A stretch of DNA of 39,421 bases from Gammaproteobacteria bacterium (GCA_018815765.1 JAHIWM010000121.1:1-39421); one strand, 5' to 3'. Positions 17,972-26,391 are shown, numbered from the stretch's first letter. Numbers and translations: made by a program. The notes: generated by a model not told the origin, from the sequence alone.

Positions 17972-18028
17972 AAAATGGGGTCAGATCACATTATTTGCCA
18001 GGCAAATAATGTGATCTGACCCCATTTT
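17972..18028. repeat. Perfect 57-bp palindrome (28-bp arms, one-base centre)
   Basis: Positions 17972-17999 and 18001-18028 are exact reverse complements around A18000. Each arm contains TGGGGTCAGATCACATTATT. It begins 15 bases after the nqrF stop and is followed by TTTTTATTTG, so it could terminate nqrF transcription. The length and perfection exceed a normal terminator. I recall GGGGTCAGA-type palindromes as dispersed repeats in other gammaproteobacteria, sometimes near REP-associated tyrosine transposases. No such transposase is in this window, so a mobile origin is inference. Confidence 0.85.
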
Positions 18029-18072
18029 TATTTGTCTGTAGTTTGTTTTGCATAGGGATTGTGGCTGAAACT

Positions 18073-18081
18073 TGTTACAAT
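18073..18081 (+). promoter_or_regulatory. Candidate extended -10 promoter for nqrM
   Basis: TGTTACAAT (18073-18081) reads as an extended -10 element (TG, one base, TACAAT), about 65 bases before the nqrM ATG. No good -35 is present at normal spacing. It lies downstream of the palindrome and would let nqrM be expressed independently of nqrA-F. Confidence 0.35.
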
Positions 18082-18146
18082 AGCGACCTGTAACGGGCAA
18101 GCAGGCAGACTGGTTGTTCAACGCTTCTAAGTTTGATGAGGTTGCT

Positions 18147-18359
18147 ATGGAAGTCTTTATTTTTACTTTTATCATCCTGATAGTTGTAGTCGCTGCTATG
18201 GCTATAGGCTACATGGTGCAACGTAAAACCATAGCTGGTAGCTGTGGTGGCTTAGGTGCTTTAGGCATAGAGAAGGCCTGTGACTGCGATACCCCTTGTG
18301 AAAAACGTCAGCAACGTATGAAAAAAGAACAGGAATGGCAGCAGAATAAAATTATCTGA
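18147..18359 (+). CDS. nqrM: NqrM, (Na+)-NQR maturation protein (DUF539)
   Basis: A 70-residue protein with one N-terminal membrane helix (about residues 2-22) and a cytosolic cysteine-rich tail. The pattern GYMVQRKTIAGSCGGLGALG followed by ACDCDTPCEKR gives the four cysteines of the family. NqrM is required for assembly of active Na+-NQR, apparently for iron delivery to the NqrD/E centre. The ATG at 18147 has TGAGG five bases upstream; the open frame reaches back to 18114 without family similarity. In Vibrio the usual order is nqrF-apbE-nqrM; here apbE is missing and 189 bases including the palindrome separate nqrF from nqrM. Confidence 0.93.
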   Translation: MEVFIFTFIILIVVVAAMAIGYMVQRKTIAGSCGGLGALGIEKACDCDTPCEKRQQRMKKEQEWQQNKII

Positions 18360-18390
18360 TACTGCTTCTTTGCACTTTTTGAACGTCCGT

Positions 18391-18422
18391 CAAGCCAGCT
18401 TATGCTGGCTTGTCAGTTTTTA
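18391..18422 (+). terminator. Probable terminator after nqrM
   Basis: CAAGCCAGC (18391-18399) pairs with GCTGGCTTG (18404-18412) around TTAT, followed by TCAGTTTTT. It lies about 30 bases beyond the nqrM stop and separates it from the aminopeptidase gene. Confidence 0.65.
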
Positions 18423-18516
18423 GCTACAGGCTCTGTATCTCAGTTTCTTTCGTTCTATTGCCTCAAAACGCCGTGTACTTAATAATGCAGCTCATTATTC
18501 TTTTGAGGCCACATTC

Positions 18517-20055
18517 ATGTCTTACCCGGTTGCTATCGCTGTATCTTCTGTTCAGGCTGCGCTGAATGACTCCCAATGGGATGCTCTGATTATCGTTGCG
18601 TCCAGTTTTACTGCCGTGACTGAACTAGAGTCTGAAATTAATGCTGCTGCGGCTATAGATTGCCGTATCGGCAAAGAAACAGTGTTGCTGTTATCAGCAA
18701 AAGCGCCCGGACAACGTTTAGTGCTTTCACCTACTGGCCCACTCGACAGAGATTACGATGATGTCCGCAGTTTTTATGATGCCGCCAAACAAGGTATCAG
18801 TCAGGCCAAAGCCGCTGGCGCTAAATCTCCGGCTTTGTATGTAATAGCTCCGGATCCAGATGCTTATCAGTATGCAGCTGAAGTGGCCTATTTAGGTGCT
18901 TGTCAGGCCTTGTGGCAGCCACTGGAGGGCCGCGAAGCCCGTGGCGAAGCCGCCATAGAACCTGTTATTGCTATTGGTGTGGTAGGTGTCACAAAGCATC
19001 AGGCACGTTATATGGATGCGGTTGAAGCGGGGAAACGTGTCGCCCGTGATTTATGTGGTACTGAACCTGAGCGTATGGCTCCACGCCGTTTTGCTGATTA
19101 TTGTGTTGAAACTTTTGCCGGTACTGATGTACAGGTTTCAGTAGAAACCAAAGTGGATACCTTACAAAAAGAGTATCCGTTGTTGATGGCTGTAGCGCGC
19201 TGTTCGTTACAGGTTGACCGTCATAAACCGGCAGTGATCCGTCTGGAGTATCAGGGCGAAGGCGAAATCGAACAAACCTTGTTATTTGCCGGTAAAGGCC
19301 TGGTGTATGACACTGGTGGTGCGGACTTAAAAATCGGCGGCGGCATGGCAGGTATGAGTCGTGATAAAGGTGGCGCTGCAGCTGTGGCTGGTTTTATCAA
19401 AACTGTGGCTTTGCTTAAGCCTAAAGGGTTAAAAATTATTGCGGAAATTGGCGCTGTGCGTAACAGCATAGGTGCTGACGCTTTTGTCCCAGATGAAATT
19501 ATTACCAGTCATGCGGGAGTGCGGGTACGTATTGGTAATACAGATGCAGAAGGTCGTCTGGTATTGGCGGATTTGTTATCGCATTTGCGTGAAGATGCCA
19601 AAACTGCGGTCAATCCTACCTTATATTCAATTGCTACTTTAACAGGTCATGCGGCCCGTGCCGTAGGTCCATACAGTGCTTTGGTTGAAAACGGTGCTGC
19701 CCGACGTGCAGGTTTATCTGCCGATCTGGCTATGGTGGGGGATTTATGGGCCGACCCGAGTGAAATATCCCGCAGCCGGCGTGAAGACTTTAGTTTTATT
19801 AAAGGCCGCAGTTCAGCCGATGACTTATTAAGTTGTAACAACGCGCCTTCTTCAGTGACGCCACGTGGTCATCAGTTCCCTATGGCGTTTTTAGTCGCAG
19901 CTGCAGGTTTGGATCAACACGCATTAAACACGGAACAACCGCTGCCTTATTGCCACATCGACATTGCCGGCAGTGGGGTAGACGGCGGCGACTGGCAACA
20001 TGGCAAGCCTTCGGCTTCGCCTGTAGCAGCTTTGGCCGCTCATTATTGTTTATAG
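18517..20055 (+). CDS. M17-family leucyl aminopeptidase-like metallopeptidase
   Basis: A 512-residue cytosolic peptidase. The C-terminal catalytic domain carries the full M17 set: Lys260 and Asp265 in FAGKGLVYDTGG, Lys272, Asp283 in SRDKGGAAAV, and Asp343, Glu345 and Arg347 in NTDAEGRL. These should bind two divalent metals and remove N-terminal residues from peptides. The N-terminal half (about 1-170) is less conserved and should serve oligomerisation. GKGLVYDTGGADLK resembles the NPEPL1-like branch more than classical PepA, so I give no symbol. TTTTGAGGCC stands before the ATG. The gene stands between a terminator and a second hairpin. Confidence 0.9.
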   Translation: MSYPVAIAVSSVQAALNDSQWDALIIVASSFTAVTELESEINAAAAIDCRIGKETVLLLSAKAPGQRLVLSPTGPLDRDYDDVRSFYDAAKQGISQAKAAGAKSPALYVIAPDPDAYQYAAEVAYLGACQALWQPLEGREARGEAAIEPVIAIGVVGVTKHQARYMDAVEAGKRVARDLCGTEPERMAPRRFADYCVETFAGTDVQVSVETKVDTLQKEYPLLMAVARCSLQVDRHKPAVIRLEYQGEGEIEQTLLFAGKGLVYDTGGADLKIGGGMAGMSRDKGGAAAVAGFIKTVALLKPKGLKIIAEIGAVRNSIGADAFVPDEIITSHAGVRVRIGNTDAEGRLVLADLLSHLREDAKTAVNPTLYSIATLTGHAARAVGPYSALVENGAARRAGLSADLAMVGDLWADPSEISRSRREDFSFIKGRSSADDLLSCNNAPSSVTPRGHQFPMAFLVAAAGLDQHALNTEQPLPYCHIDIAGSGVDGGDWQHGKPSASPVAALAAHYCL

Positions 20056-20077
20056 GCCAGAATTTACTTGGCTGTTG

Positions 20078-20107
20078 AAAGACCCGGGGCTATGCTTCGG
20101 GTTTTTG
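20078..20107 (+). terminator. Hairpin with T-run between the aminopeptidase and permease genes
   Basis: A continuous stem pairs 20078-20090 with 20094-20106 around TAT, including G-T pairs, and ends in a T-run. It resembles an intrinsic terminator for the aminopeptidase gene. Only 32 bases then remain before the permease ATG, too few for a full promoter after it, so it could instead attenuate read-through into the permease gene. Confidence 0.6.
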
Positions 20108-20139
20108 CATTTCTGCATCTGACAAACGGATCTGACCTG

Positions 20140-21435
20140 ATGAAATTTATAGATCGTTATTTTGAGCTGACTGCGCGCCAGACCAGTATCAAAAAAGAGC
20201 TGATTGCTGGTTTAACTACCTTTATGGCGATGAGTTATATCCTGTTTGTGAACCCAAGCATGTTGGCTCAAACTGGCATGGATCATGGGGCAGTTTTTGT
20301 CGCGACTTGTCTGGCGGCCGCCTTTGGTTCTATTGCTATGGGCATGCTGGCGAACCTGCCTGTAGCTTTGGCGCCAGGCATGGGCCTGAACGCATTTTTT
20401 ACTTATGTGATAGTGCTGGAACAAGGCCATAGCTGGCAGACGGCTTTAGCTGCGGTATTTTGCTCCGGTGTTTTGTTTTTACTGCTGAGTATCTTCAAAA
20501 TTCGGGAGTGGATTATTCAGAGTATTCCCTTCGCGTTAAAGATGGGTATAGCTGCTGGTATCGGGATGTTTCTGGCGCTGATCGCGTTAAAAACAGCCAA
20601 TATTATAGTGGCAAGCCCAGCCACGCTGGTGACGTTGGGCGATTTGCATGACCCTCAAGTGTTGCTGGCCATAGCTGGTTTTTTCCTGATTTTTGCACTG
20701 GCGCATCGTAAACAACATGCCGCTGTATTTATCAGTATTTTAGCGATCACTGCTATCGCCTGGTGGCGTGGTGACACCAGCTTTACCGGTGTTGTCGCTA
20801 TGCCGCCTTCTTTAGCTGCTACTTTTTTGCAGCTGGATTTTGCCTCTGTGCTGCAATGGGCCATGGTGCCTGTGATTTTAAGTTTATTGTTCTTAGATTT
20901 GTTTGATACCAGCGGCACCTTAGTTGCTGTTAGTCAAAGAGCGGGTTTATTAAAACCTAATGGTGAAATCCCCCGCTTAAAAGGCGCTTTATTGGCAGAC
21001 AGTTCGGCGACTATTGCCGGTGCTTTAGTGGGCACGTCCACCACCACCAGTTATGTTGAAAGTACGGCCGGAGTTGCGGCTGGTGGCCGCACAGGTTTAA
21101 CTGCTGTTGTAGTTGGGCTGGCCTTTTTAGCTGCACTTTGGTTATCTCCGCTGGCGGCTATGGTGCCTGCTTATGCCACAGCTGGCGCCTTGCTTTATGT
21201 CGCGACTTTAATGCTTAGCAGCTTGCAGCATGTAGAGTGGAACGATTTGATCGAATCCGTGCCAGTAGTCGTAGTTCTGGTGATGATGCCGCTGACCTTT
21301 TCTATCGCCGATGGCATAGGCATGGGGTTTATTACCTATGCTGTACTTTGTCTGGTGACAGGTCGACTGTCCAAAACGACCTTAAGCGTTTGGGTATTAA
21401 CCGCAGTTTTTGCTGCTAAATTTTTCTTTGCATAA
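20140..21435 (+). CDS. NCS2/AzgA-type purine permease
   Basis: A 431-residue membrane protein with about 12-14 helices, of the group that imports adenine, guanine or hypoxanthine with protons. Motifs include ELIAGLTTFMAMSYILFVNP near the N-terminus, ALAPGMGLNAFFTYVIV, DLFDTSGTLVAVSQ, and STTTSYVESTAGVAAGGRTG, which are typical of the AdeP/GhxP (AzgA-like) branch. The exact purine cannot be told. The start MKFIDRYFELTARQT fits the family; the frame stays open 24 codons upstream, through part of a terminator-like hairpin, so ATG at 20140 is preferred, although its ribosome binding site is weak. The next gene begins eight bases after its stop. Confidence 0.9.
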   Translation: MKFIDRYFELTARQTSIKKELIAGLTTFMAMSYILFVNPSMLAQTGMDHGAVFVATCLAAAFGSIAMGMLANLPVALAPGMGLNAFFTYVIVLEQGHSWQTALAAVFCSGVLFLLLSIFKIREWIIQSIPFALKMGIAAGIGMFLALIALKTANIIVASPATLVTLGDLHDPQVLLAIAGFFLIFALAHRKQHAAVFISILAITAIAWWRGDTSFTGVVAMPPSLAATFLQLDFASVLQWAMVPVILSLLFLDLFDTSGTLVAVSQRAGLLKPNGEIPRLKGALLADSSATIAGALVGTSTTTSYVESTAGVAAGGRTGLTAVVVGLAFLAALWLSPLAAMVPAYATAGALLYVATLMLSSLQHVEWNDLIESVPVVVVLVMMPLTFSIADGIGMGFITYAVLCLVTGRLSKTTLSVWVLTAVFAAKFFFA

Positions 21436-21443
21436 GGGAAGGT

Positions 21444-22280
21444 ATGAAAAAAGTAACGATTTTATTGGCATTGATCTTATCCACTGCTGTAGTTGCAGAG
21501 GATAAAGTGCAGGTTATAAGCACTGAATTAGCACCACATTTATATATGATTAAAGGGGCTGGCGGTAATATGGCCGCTGTAGTGGGGCCTGAAGGGGCAC
21601 TGGTGGTAGATTCGCAATACGAACACATGGCTCCCCAAATCAAAGCTGAGCTTGAAAGCAAACAAGCCGGTGTGCAAATTAAAACGCTGATCAACACCCA
21701 TTTTCATGGCGATCACGTTAATGGTAATGCAGCTTTAGCTGCTGGTGCTCAGATTATTGCCCATACTAATGTATTAACCCGATTAAAAGCTGACAGCAAA
21801 TTTCCGGTGGCGGGCTTGCCGACAGAAACTTTTGTCGGTGAAAAAGCCCTTAGTCTTAACGGCGTAAACCTAAAGCTGGTGACTATGTCAGTCAGTCATA
21901 CAGATGGCGATTTGGTCGTTTGGTTTAAGGATGCCAATGTGTTGCATACAGGGGATTTATTTTTTGCCGATCGTTTTCCTTTTATTGACCTAAAGAGTGG
22001 TGGTTCAGTGACGGGCTATATCAGCAACGTCAAACTGCTGCTCAGCCAGATTGATGATAAAACCAGACTGATACCAGGTCATGGCGATTTAATGGATAAG
22101 GCGGGTTTACAGCGCTTTTTAAGCATGATGGAACAGACTCTCGCCGAAGTGAATGCGCTGAAAGCTGCTGGCAAAACTGAAGATCAAATAGTAGCTCAAG
22201 GATTGTCAGCACAGTGGAAAAGCTGGAGCTGGAACTTTATTACCGAAGAGCGTTGGATCCGCACGCTATTTAAAGCTTAG
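21444..22280 (+). CDS. Exported metallo-beta-lactamase-fold hydrolase
   Basis: A 278-residue protein with a signal peptide (about residues 1-18, cleavage near VVA-ED), so probably periplasmic. It has the metal-binding set of the fold: THFHGDHVNGN with His86, His88, Asp90 and His91, then SVSHTDGD, LHTGDLFF and PGHG. Two zinc ions are likely. The sequence after the signal peptide, LYMIKGAGGNMAAVVGPEGA, is common in exported MBL-fold proteins of unknown substrate. Nothing shows it to be a resistance enzyme. It starts eight bases after the permease stop with GGGAAGG in the gap, so the pair is probably co-transcribed; the functional link to purine uptake is not evident. Confidence 0.85.
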   Translation: MKKVTILLALILSTAVVAEDKVQVISTELAPHLYMIKGAGGNMAAVVGPEGALVVDSQYEHMAPQIKAELESKQAGVQIKTLINTHFHGDHVNGNAALAAGAQIIAHTNVLTRLKADSKFPVAGLPTETFVGEKALSLNGVNLKLVTMSVSHTDGDLVVWFKDANVLHTGDLFFADRFPFIDLKSGGSVTGYISNVKLLLSQIDDKTRLIPGHGDLMDKAGLQRFLSMMEQTLAEVNALKAAGKTEDQIVAQGLSAQWKSWSWNFITEERWIRTLFKA

Positions 22281-22355
22281 TCTTGTAGTTCTATGGCGCT
22301 CTGGTTATGCTTTGACATCGAACCGAGCGCTTTTAGGGTATAAATCAGGATCTTC

Positions 22356-25022
22356 ATGAGGTTACGTGAAACTTTAGTAGTCTACATGCTACCTATCCTG
22401 GTCTTGCCTTTGTTATGTCTGGGTTATTTGTCCTACCATTTTAGTGCCCGTTATTACGAACAACAGCTGTTTTTGCAAATCAAAAATGAGCTGATACAAA
22501 CGCAACAAGAAATAAGGTTGCAGTTATCTTCTTACCAGCAGAGTTTGTCTATTTTATCTGGTCAGAGTCTGGTAGAACGATTCGTCTCTGGTGATAACCA
22601 GGCTCAGGCTGATCTGGTTCATGAATTTGAACGTTATCGTCTTCTTCACCCTGAAATTACTGCAATTAAGTTTATCCGTTTAAATGGCGATTATCAGCTG
22701 ACTATTCCTTTGACAAAAAGTGCATCTGAAATCAGCAGGTTTCGGAATCAGTATTTTTCTGCTTTGCAGTCGATGATGGATGACAAGAGTTTTTTTCTGT
22801 CCAGTGAACAAAGTTCAAGTCAGCTCAATTTATACGTAGCGCAAAAAATCTATCTGTCCGGGCAGGCATCCGGCGATATCAGGCGTCTATGGGGCTATGT
22901 GGTTCTGGTGATTAAACCACAACTGTTTCAACGCGGTATTAGTCAGTTAAGTGGCGAACTGCGATCCCCCTTGATTGTCAGTCAGGCCGCTACAATTGCC
23001 TTTTCCGAAAATGCCTTACTAATAGGCAGCGCCTTTTCTCCGGTCAGTTTTACTGAAATCCAGGCCAGCGTGGATCAATCTGAATTTGTACCTACGCTGC
23101 TACTTGGCCAGTCTATGCTGGTGGCTGGCGTGTCTTTAGCTGGTCCTTACCAGCTCATTATGGGAGTACAACCTGCATTATTAGACCAGAGCATGGCTTA
23201 TAAACCCTCGCTGATAGCCTTGTTTTGTGTTTTGTTTTGTATAGGTTTACCCGTACTTATTTATTGGGTACTTGCTCGTTTTGTGCTGACGCCAATCAGA
23301 GAACTCACAGTTGCCAAAACAGCGGTAGGAAGAGGTGACTTATCTACAGTGCTGACGGTCAGAAAGCAGGATGAGCTGGGCGATATGTTTGCCGCTTTTA
23401 ATGTGATGGTGCGCCAGCTTAGAGTCTACCGGGAGCGGGAGAGAGCTTATCAGGTACAGTTGGAAGATAAAGTTGCTGTCAGAACTCAGGACTTAGCCAA
23501 CGCCAATCAGCAATTGGAAGATGCCAATCAGCAATTGATACTTGCTCGCGAAGTGGCAGAGCAGGCCAACCGTTTGAAAAGTGTATTTTTGGCCAATATG
23601 AGCCATGAAATTCGTACTCCGTTAACGGCCATTATTGGTTTTAGTGAGCAGGCGATCCACGAAAATGATCCACATAGACAACTCGATTATCTGAGTCGTG
23701 TGCTTCGTAGCGGTGACCACTTGTTGGCGTTGATTAACGATATTCTCGATTTATCGAAGATTGAAGCCGATAAGCTGGAATTGCTGACTGAGCAGGTCAA
23801 CCTGTTAGCTATGCTTGACGATATTTTTCAACTGACAAAACAACAAGCAGAGCAGAAAAGTTTGCAATGTCTGCTGGAGTTGAATTACCCCTTACCACAA
23901 TTTGTTTATACCGACACCTTGCGCTTTCGCCAGGTGCTGCTGAATCTGACGTCAAATGCTGTCAAGTTCACCCAAAAAGGCAAAGTGGTCATTAGTGTTT
24001 CGTATCAAACTCCGGAAGAAGTGTTAAGGATCAAAATCAAGGATACAGGTATAGGTATTACTGCCCAGGAATTGACTAAGTTATTCCAGCCTTTTGTGCA
24101 GGCTGATGCTGCAGTGACCCGTAACTTTGGTGGCTCAGGTTTGGGCCTTTGTATTTCAAAAAAACTGATGGAGCAGATGCAAGGCGATATCCAGGTGGAC
24201 AGTGTCAAAGGCATTGGCAGTTGTTTTGAAATTATCATGGCGTGTGAGCATCAGCATATTAGTCTGATACATAGCTATCAATGTGCAGCACAGGAACCTC
24301 AAGTCGTTGAATCTAATGCTGACTACCACAATTTGAAGTTGCTTGTGGCTGAAGATAATACGGATAATCAGCTACTTATCCAGGTCTTATTGCAGAAGCT
24401 TGGCATTCAGGCAGTGATTGTAGAAAATGGCCACAAAGCGGTAGAACGCGTGTTGCTGGAGCATTTTGATTTAGTCTTGATGGACATGCAAATGCCGGAG
24501 ATGGGAGGCGAGGAAGCAACAGCCTTAATTCGCCATGCTGGTATGGACTTGCCTATTGTTGCGTTAACCGCCAACGTGATGAGCGAAGATCAAAGCCGTT
24601 ATCTGAAAGCTGGCTGCCAGGCAGTTTTATCTAAGCCTATAGTGCAAAAGGATTTTTTAGCAGTGATACAAAAGTTCTGCCAAACAGGCAGCGCTCTTGA
24701 TGAGCAATTAGCTGCCAAACTGGCCTCTGATCCCGTTATTCTTCAGCTTAAACAGGAATTCAAACAGAGTCTGCCGGCATTGCTGGCAAACTTTCAACTC
24801 TGGCTGTCACAAGTAAACTGGAGCCGTTTACAGTATGAAGCTCATAGTGTCAAAGGAAGTGCTGGCAGTATGGGCTACCCAGAGTTAACAGAGCTGATGT
24901 CACTATTGGAACAAGCAGCCCAACAGGCAGATCTTGAATTGGCAACACAGCAAATAGCCGGATTTGCTGCTTTAGTTGCTGCAGAGAATACGACAGAACA
25001 GGAGATCATTAATGAGCAATGA
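22356..25022 (+). CDS. Hybrid sensor histidine kinase (sensor-HAMP-HisKA-HATPase-REC-Hpt)
   Basis: An 888-residue membrane kinase with a full internal relay. Order: membrane helix (about 7-28), periplasmic sensor (about 29-284, Cache-like by length and position), second helix (285-309), HAMP (310-363), coiled coil, HisKA with His417 in NMSHEIRTPL, and HATPase with N-box LTSNAVKFTQ and G-box motifs DTGIGI and GGSGLGLCIS. Then come a receiver with phosphoacceptor Asp710 (acidic pair Glu666, Asp667) and an Hpt domain with His830 in EAHSVKGSAGSMG. The architecture is that of BarA/TorS-like kinases, so it should pass phosphate to a separate response regulator, which is not adjacent. Its ligand is unknown. 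The stop overlaps the HIT gene by 11 bases. Confidence 0.92.
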   Translation: MRLRETLVVYMLPILVLPLLCLGYLSYHFSARYYEQQLFLQIKNELIQTQQEIRLQLSSYQQSLSILSGQSLVERFVSGDNQAQADLVHEFERYRLLHPEITAIKFIRLNGDYQLTIPLTKSASEISRFRNQYFSALQSMMDDKSFFLSSEQSSSQLNLYVAQKIYLSGQASGDIRRLWGYVVLVIKPQLFQRGISQLSGELRSPLIVSQAATIAFSENALLIGSAFSPVSFTEIQASVDQSEFVPTLLLGQSMLVAGVSLAGPYQLIMGVQPALLDQSMAYKPSLIALFCVLFCIGLPVLIYWVLARFVLTPIRELTVAKTAVGRGDLSTVLTVRKQDELGDMFAAFNVMVRQLRVYRERERAYQVQLEDKVAVRTQDLANANQQLEDANQQLILAREVAEQANRLKSVFLANMSHEIRTPLTAIIGFSEQAIHENDPHRQLDYLSRVLRSGDHLLALINDILDLSKIEADKLELLTEQVNLLAMLDDIFQLTKQQAEQKSLQCLLELNYPLPQFVYTDTLRFRQVLLNLTSNAVKFTQKGKVVISVSYQTPEEVLRIKIKDTGIGITAQELTKLFQPFVQADAAVTRNFGGSGLGLCISKKLMEQMQGDIQVDSVKGIGSCFEIIMACEHQHISLIHSYQCAAQEPQVVESNADYHNLKLLVAEDNTDNQLLIQVLLQKLGIQAVIVENGHKAVERVLLEHFDLVLMDMQMPEMGGEEATALIRHAGMDLPIVALTANVMSEDQSRYLKAGCQAVLSKPIVQKDFLAVIQKFCQTGSALDEQLAAKLASDPVILQLKQEFKQSLPALLANFQLWLSQVNWSRLQYEAHSVKGSAGSMGYPELTELMSLLEQAAQQADLELATQQIAGFAALVAAENTTEQEIINEQ

Positions 25023-25431
25023 TGCATTTGAACTTGCTGCAGAATTTGAACGCGATAGTGTATGGCTGGCTGATTGGCCGCTGTGCCAGCTACGAGTACA
25101 AAACGATGCCAACTACCCCTGGTTTATTTTGCTTCCCCGTCGTGCTGCTATGGTAGAGATTATCGATTTAACCGAGCAGGACAGAGCACAGTTATGGCGT
25201 GAAAGTGCTTTTTTATCTGTATTTCTTAAATCAGAATTCCATGCCAAAAAACTGAATATTGCTGCACTTGGTAATATGGTGCCGCAGTTGCACTTGCATC
25301 ACATAGTGCGTTATGAATCCGACCTTGCCTGGCCAGCTCCTGTCTGGGGTAAGGTTCCGGCCACACCTTATACAGAAACACAATGGCAGCAATTAAAACA
25401 AAAGATGGCATTATTAAGCATACCCTCATGA
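25012..25431 (+). CDS. HIT-domain protein with variant histidine triad
   Basis: A 139-residue cytosolic protein of the histidine-triad superfamily, which hydrolyses or transfers nucleotides. The triad region reads MVPQLHLHHIVRYESD rather than the usual H-x-H-x-H. The first and second histidines keep their spacing, the third is isoleucine, and an extra histidine precedes it. I recall QLHxHHxVR as typical of a proteobacterial subgroup, so this may be a family feature and not decay. AWPAPVWGK follows. ATG at 25012 has AGGAG upstream and starts inside the end of the hybrid kinase gene, so translation is coupled; a regulatory link to the kinase is only inferred. Confidence 0.82.
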   Translation: MSNDAFELAAEFERDSVWLADWPLCQLRVQNDANYPWFILLPRRAAMVEIIDLTEQDRAQLWRESAFLSVFLKSEFHAKKLNIAALGNMVPQLHLHHIVRYESDLAWPAPVWGKVPATPYTETQWQQLKQKMALLSIPS

Positions 25432-25538
25432 CGGTTCCGTTCTAAACTAGTAGAATTACCACTTCCCTTGTGGTGTATCTGAGCTAGCATTAACCTTTAA
25501 TTCATTGTCTGAAATTTTTCGTTGTAAGGAATCTTGTT

Positions 25539-26375
25539 ATGTCGGCTGAAAATGCCCTGTTAACCATTTTGGTGGAGAAGATCCGCACAGATATGCTGCT
25601 GCCAACTTTACCTGAAATGGCTATCCGAGTGAGGAAAACAGCGGACGATCCAGACAGTAATCTGCTGATGATGACCGATGTGATAGCTCAGGATCCTGCT
25701 TTAGCAGCCCGCATGATTAAGGTTGCAAACAGTGCCTTTATGGGACGCTCTATTAAAGTAAATTCGCTGAATCAGGCCATTACCCGCATTGGGTTAAGCC
25801 AGGTGAAAAACATAGCCACAGCTATGGCGATGGAACAACTTTTTGTCTCTCAACATGAGCAGATCAAAGAAAGAATGGCATTGGTATGGCGCGATAGCGT
25901 GAATGTAACCAGTATAGCTCTGGCTTGTTTAAAGCTGTATATAGCGGATAACAAGCACTGTAATCTGAATCTGGATGTGATGACGCTGGCTGGTTTAATG
26001 CATTTAATCGGTGCTTTGCCTATTCTGACGGAAGCAGAGCGTTATCAGACGGTTTTTGGTGATCCGGAGTTTTTAGAAAATGCCATCAGCACTTTATCTG
26101 GGCAGATAGGCTCCAGCATCATGCGGGCCTGGGATTTTTCGGATACTTATGTGCAGATTGTACTGAACTGGAATAATGCCTCATACCAGACTGAACAGGT
26201 TAGTTACATTGACTTTATCCGACTTGGTGCTTTGGTTCAGAGCCCGTTAGAGGGCACAGCACGACTGCAGGCGCTGCAACCTTATATCGAACGCAATATA
26301 GTGCCGGACGCTGATTTTATGGACATTGCAGAAGTTCGTGTAATTTCTCAGGAAATCAAAGCGTTATTAAGCTAA
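25539..26375 (+). CDS. HDOD-domain protein
   Basis: A 278-residue soluble protein made mainly of one HDOD domain (about residues 15-210), a catalytically inert relative of HD phosphohydrolases found in bacterial signalling. Signature pieces are LLPTLPEMAIRVRKTADDPD, DPALAARMIKVANSAFMG and LNQAITRIGLSQVKNIATAM. There is no receiver, GGDEF or EAL domain, so it probably acts as a protein-binding adaptor. TAAGGAATC lies upstream of the ATG. It stands alone, 107 bases after the HIT gene and convergent with rdgC. Its location among kinases and a diguanylate cyclase suggests a signalling role. Confidence 0.88.
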   Translation: MSAENALLTILVEKIRTDMLLPTLPEMAIRVRKTADDPDSNLLMMTDVIAQDPALAARMIKVANSAFMGRSIKVNSLNQAITRIGLSQVKNIATAMAMEQLFVSQHEQIKERMALVWRDSVNVTSIALACLKLYIADNKHCNLNLDVMTLAGLMHLIGALPILTEAERYQTVFGDPEFLENAISTLSGQIGSSIMRAWDFSDTYVQIVLNWNNASYQTEQVSYIDFIRLGALVQSPLEGTARLQALQPYIERNIVPDADFMDIAEVRVISQEIKALLS

Positions 26376-26391
26376 TAAAGTCAGATCGATC

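Noticed and set aside
17972-18028. Palindrome as an insertion-sequence end or integron attachment site.
   Set aside because: There is no transposase or integrase gene, no direct flanking repeat that I can see, and the two arms abut instead of enclosing cargo.
21444-22280. Beta-lactam resistance enzyme.
   Set aside because: Only the general metallo-beta-lactamase fold motif is visible; the sequence around the metal sites does not mark a known resistance class, and the context is a permease gene.
22312-22344. TTGACA (22312-22317) and TATAAA (22339-22344) as a promoter of the hybrid kinase.
   Set aside because: The spacing is 21 bases, too long for a normal sigma70 promoter, and the start would fall within a few bases of the ATG.
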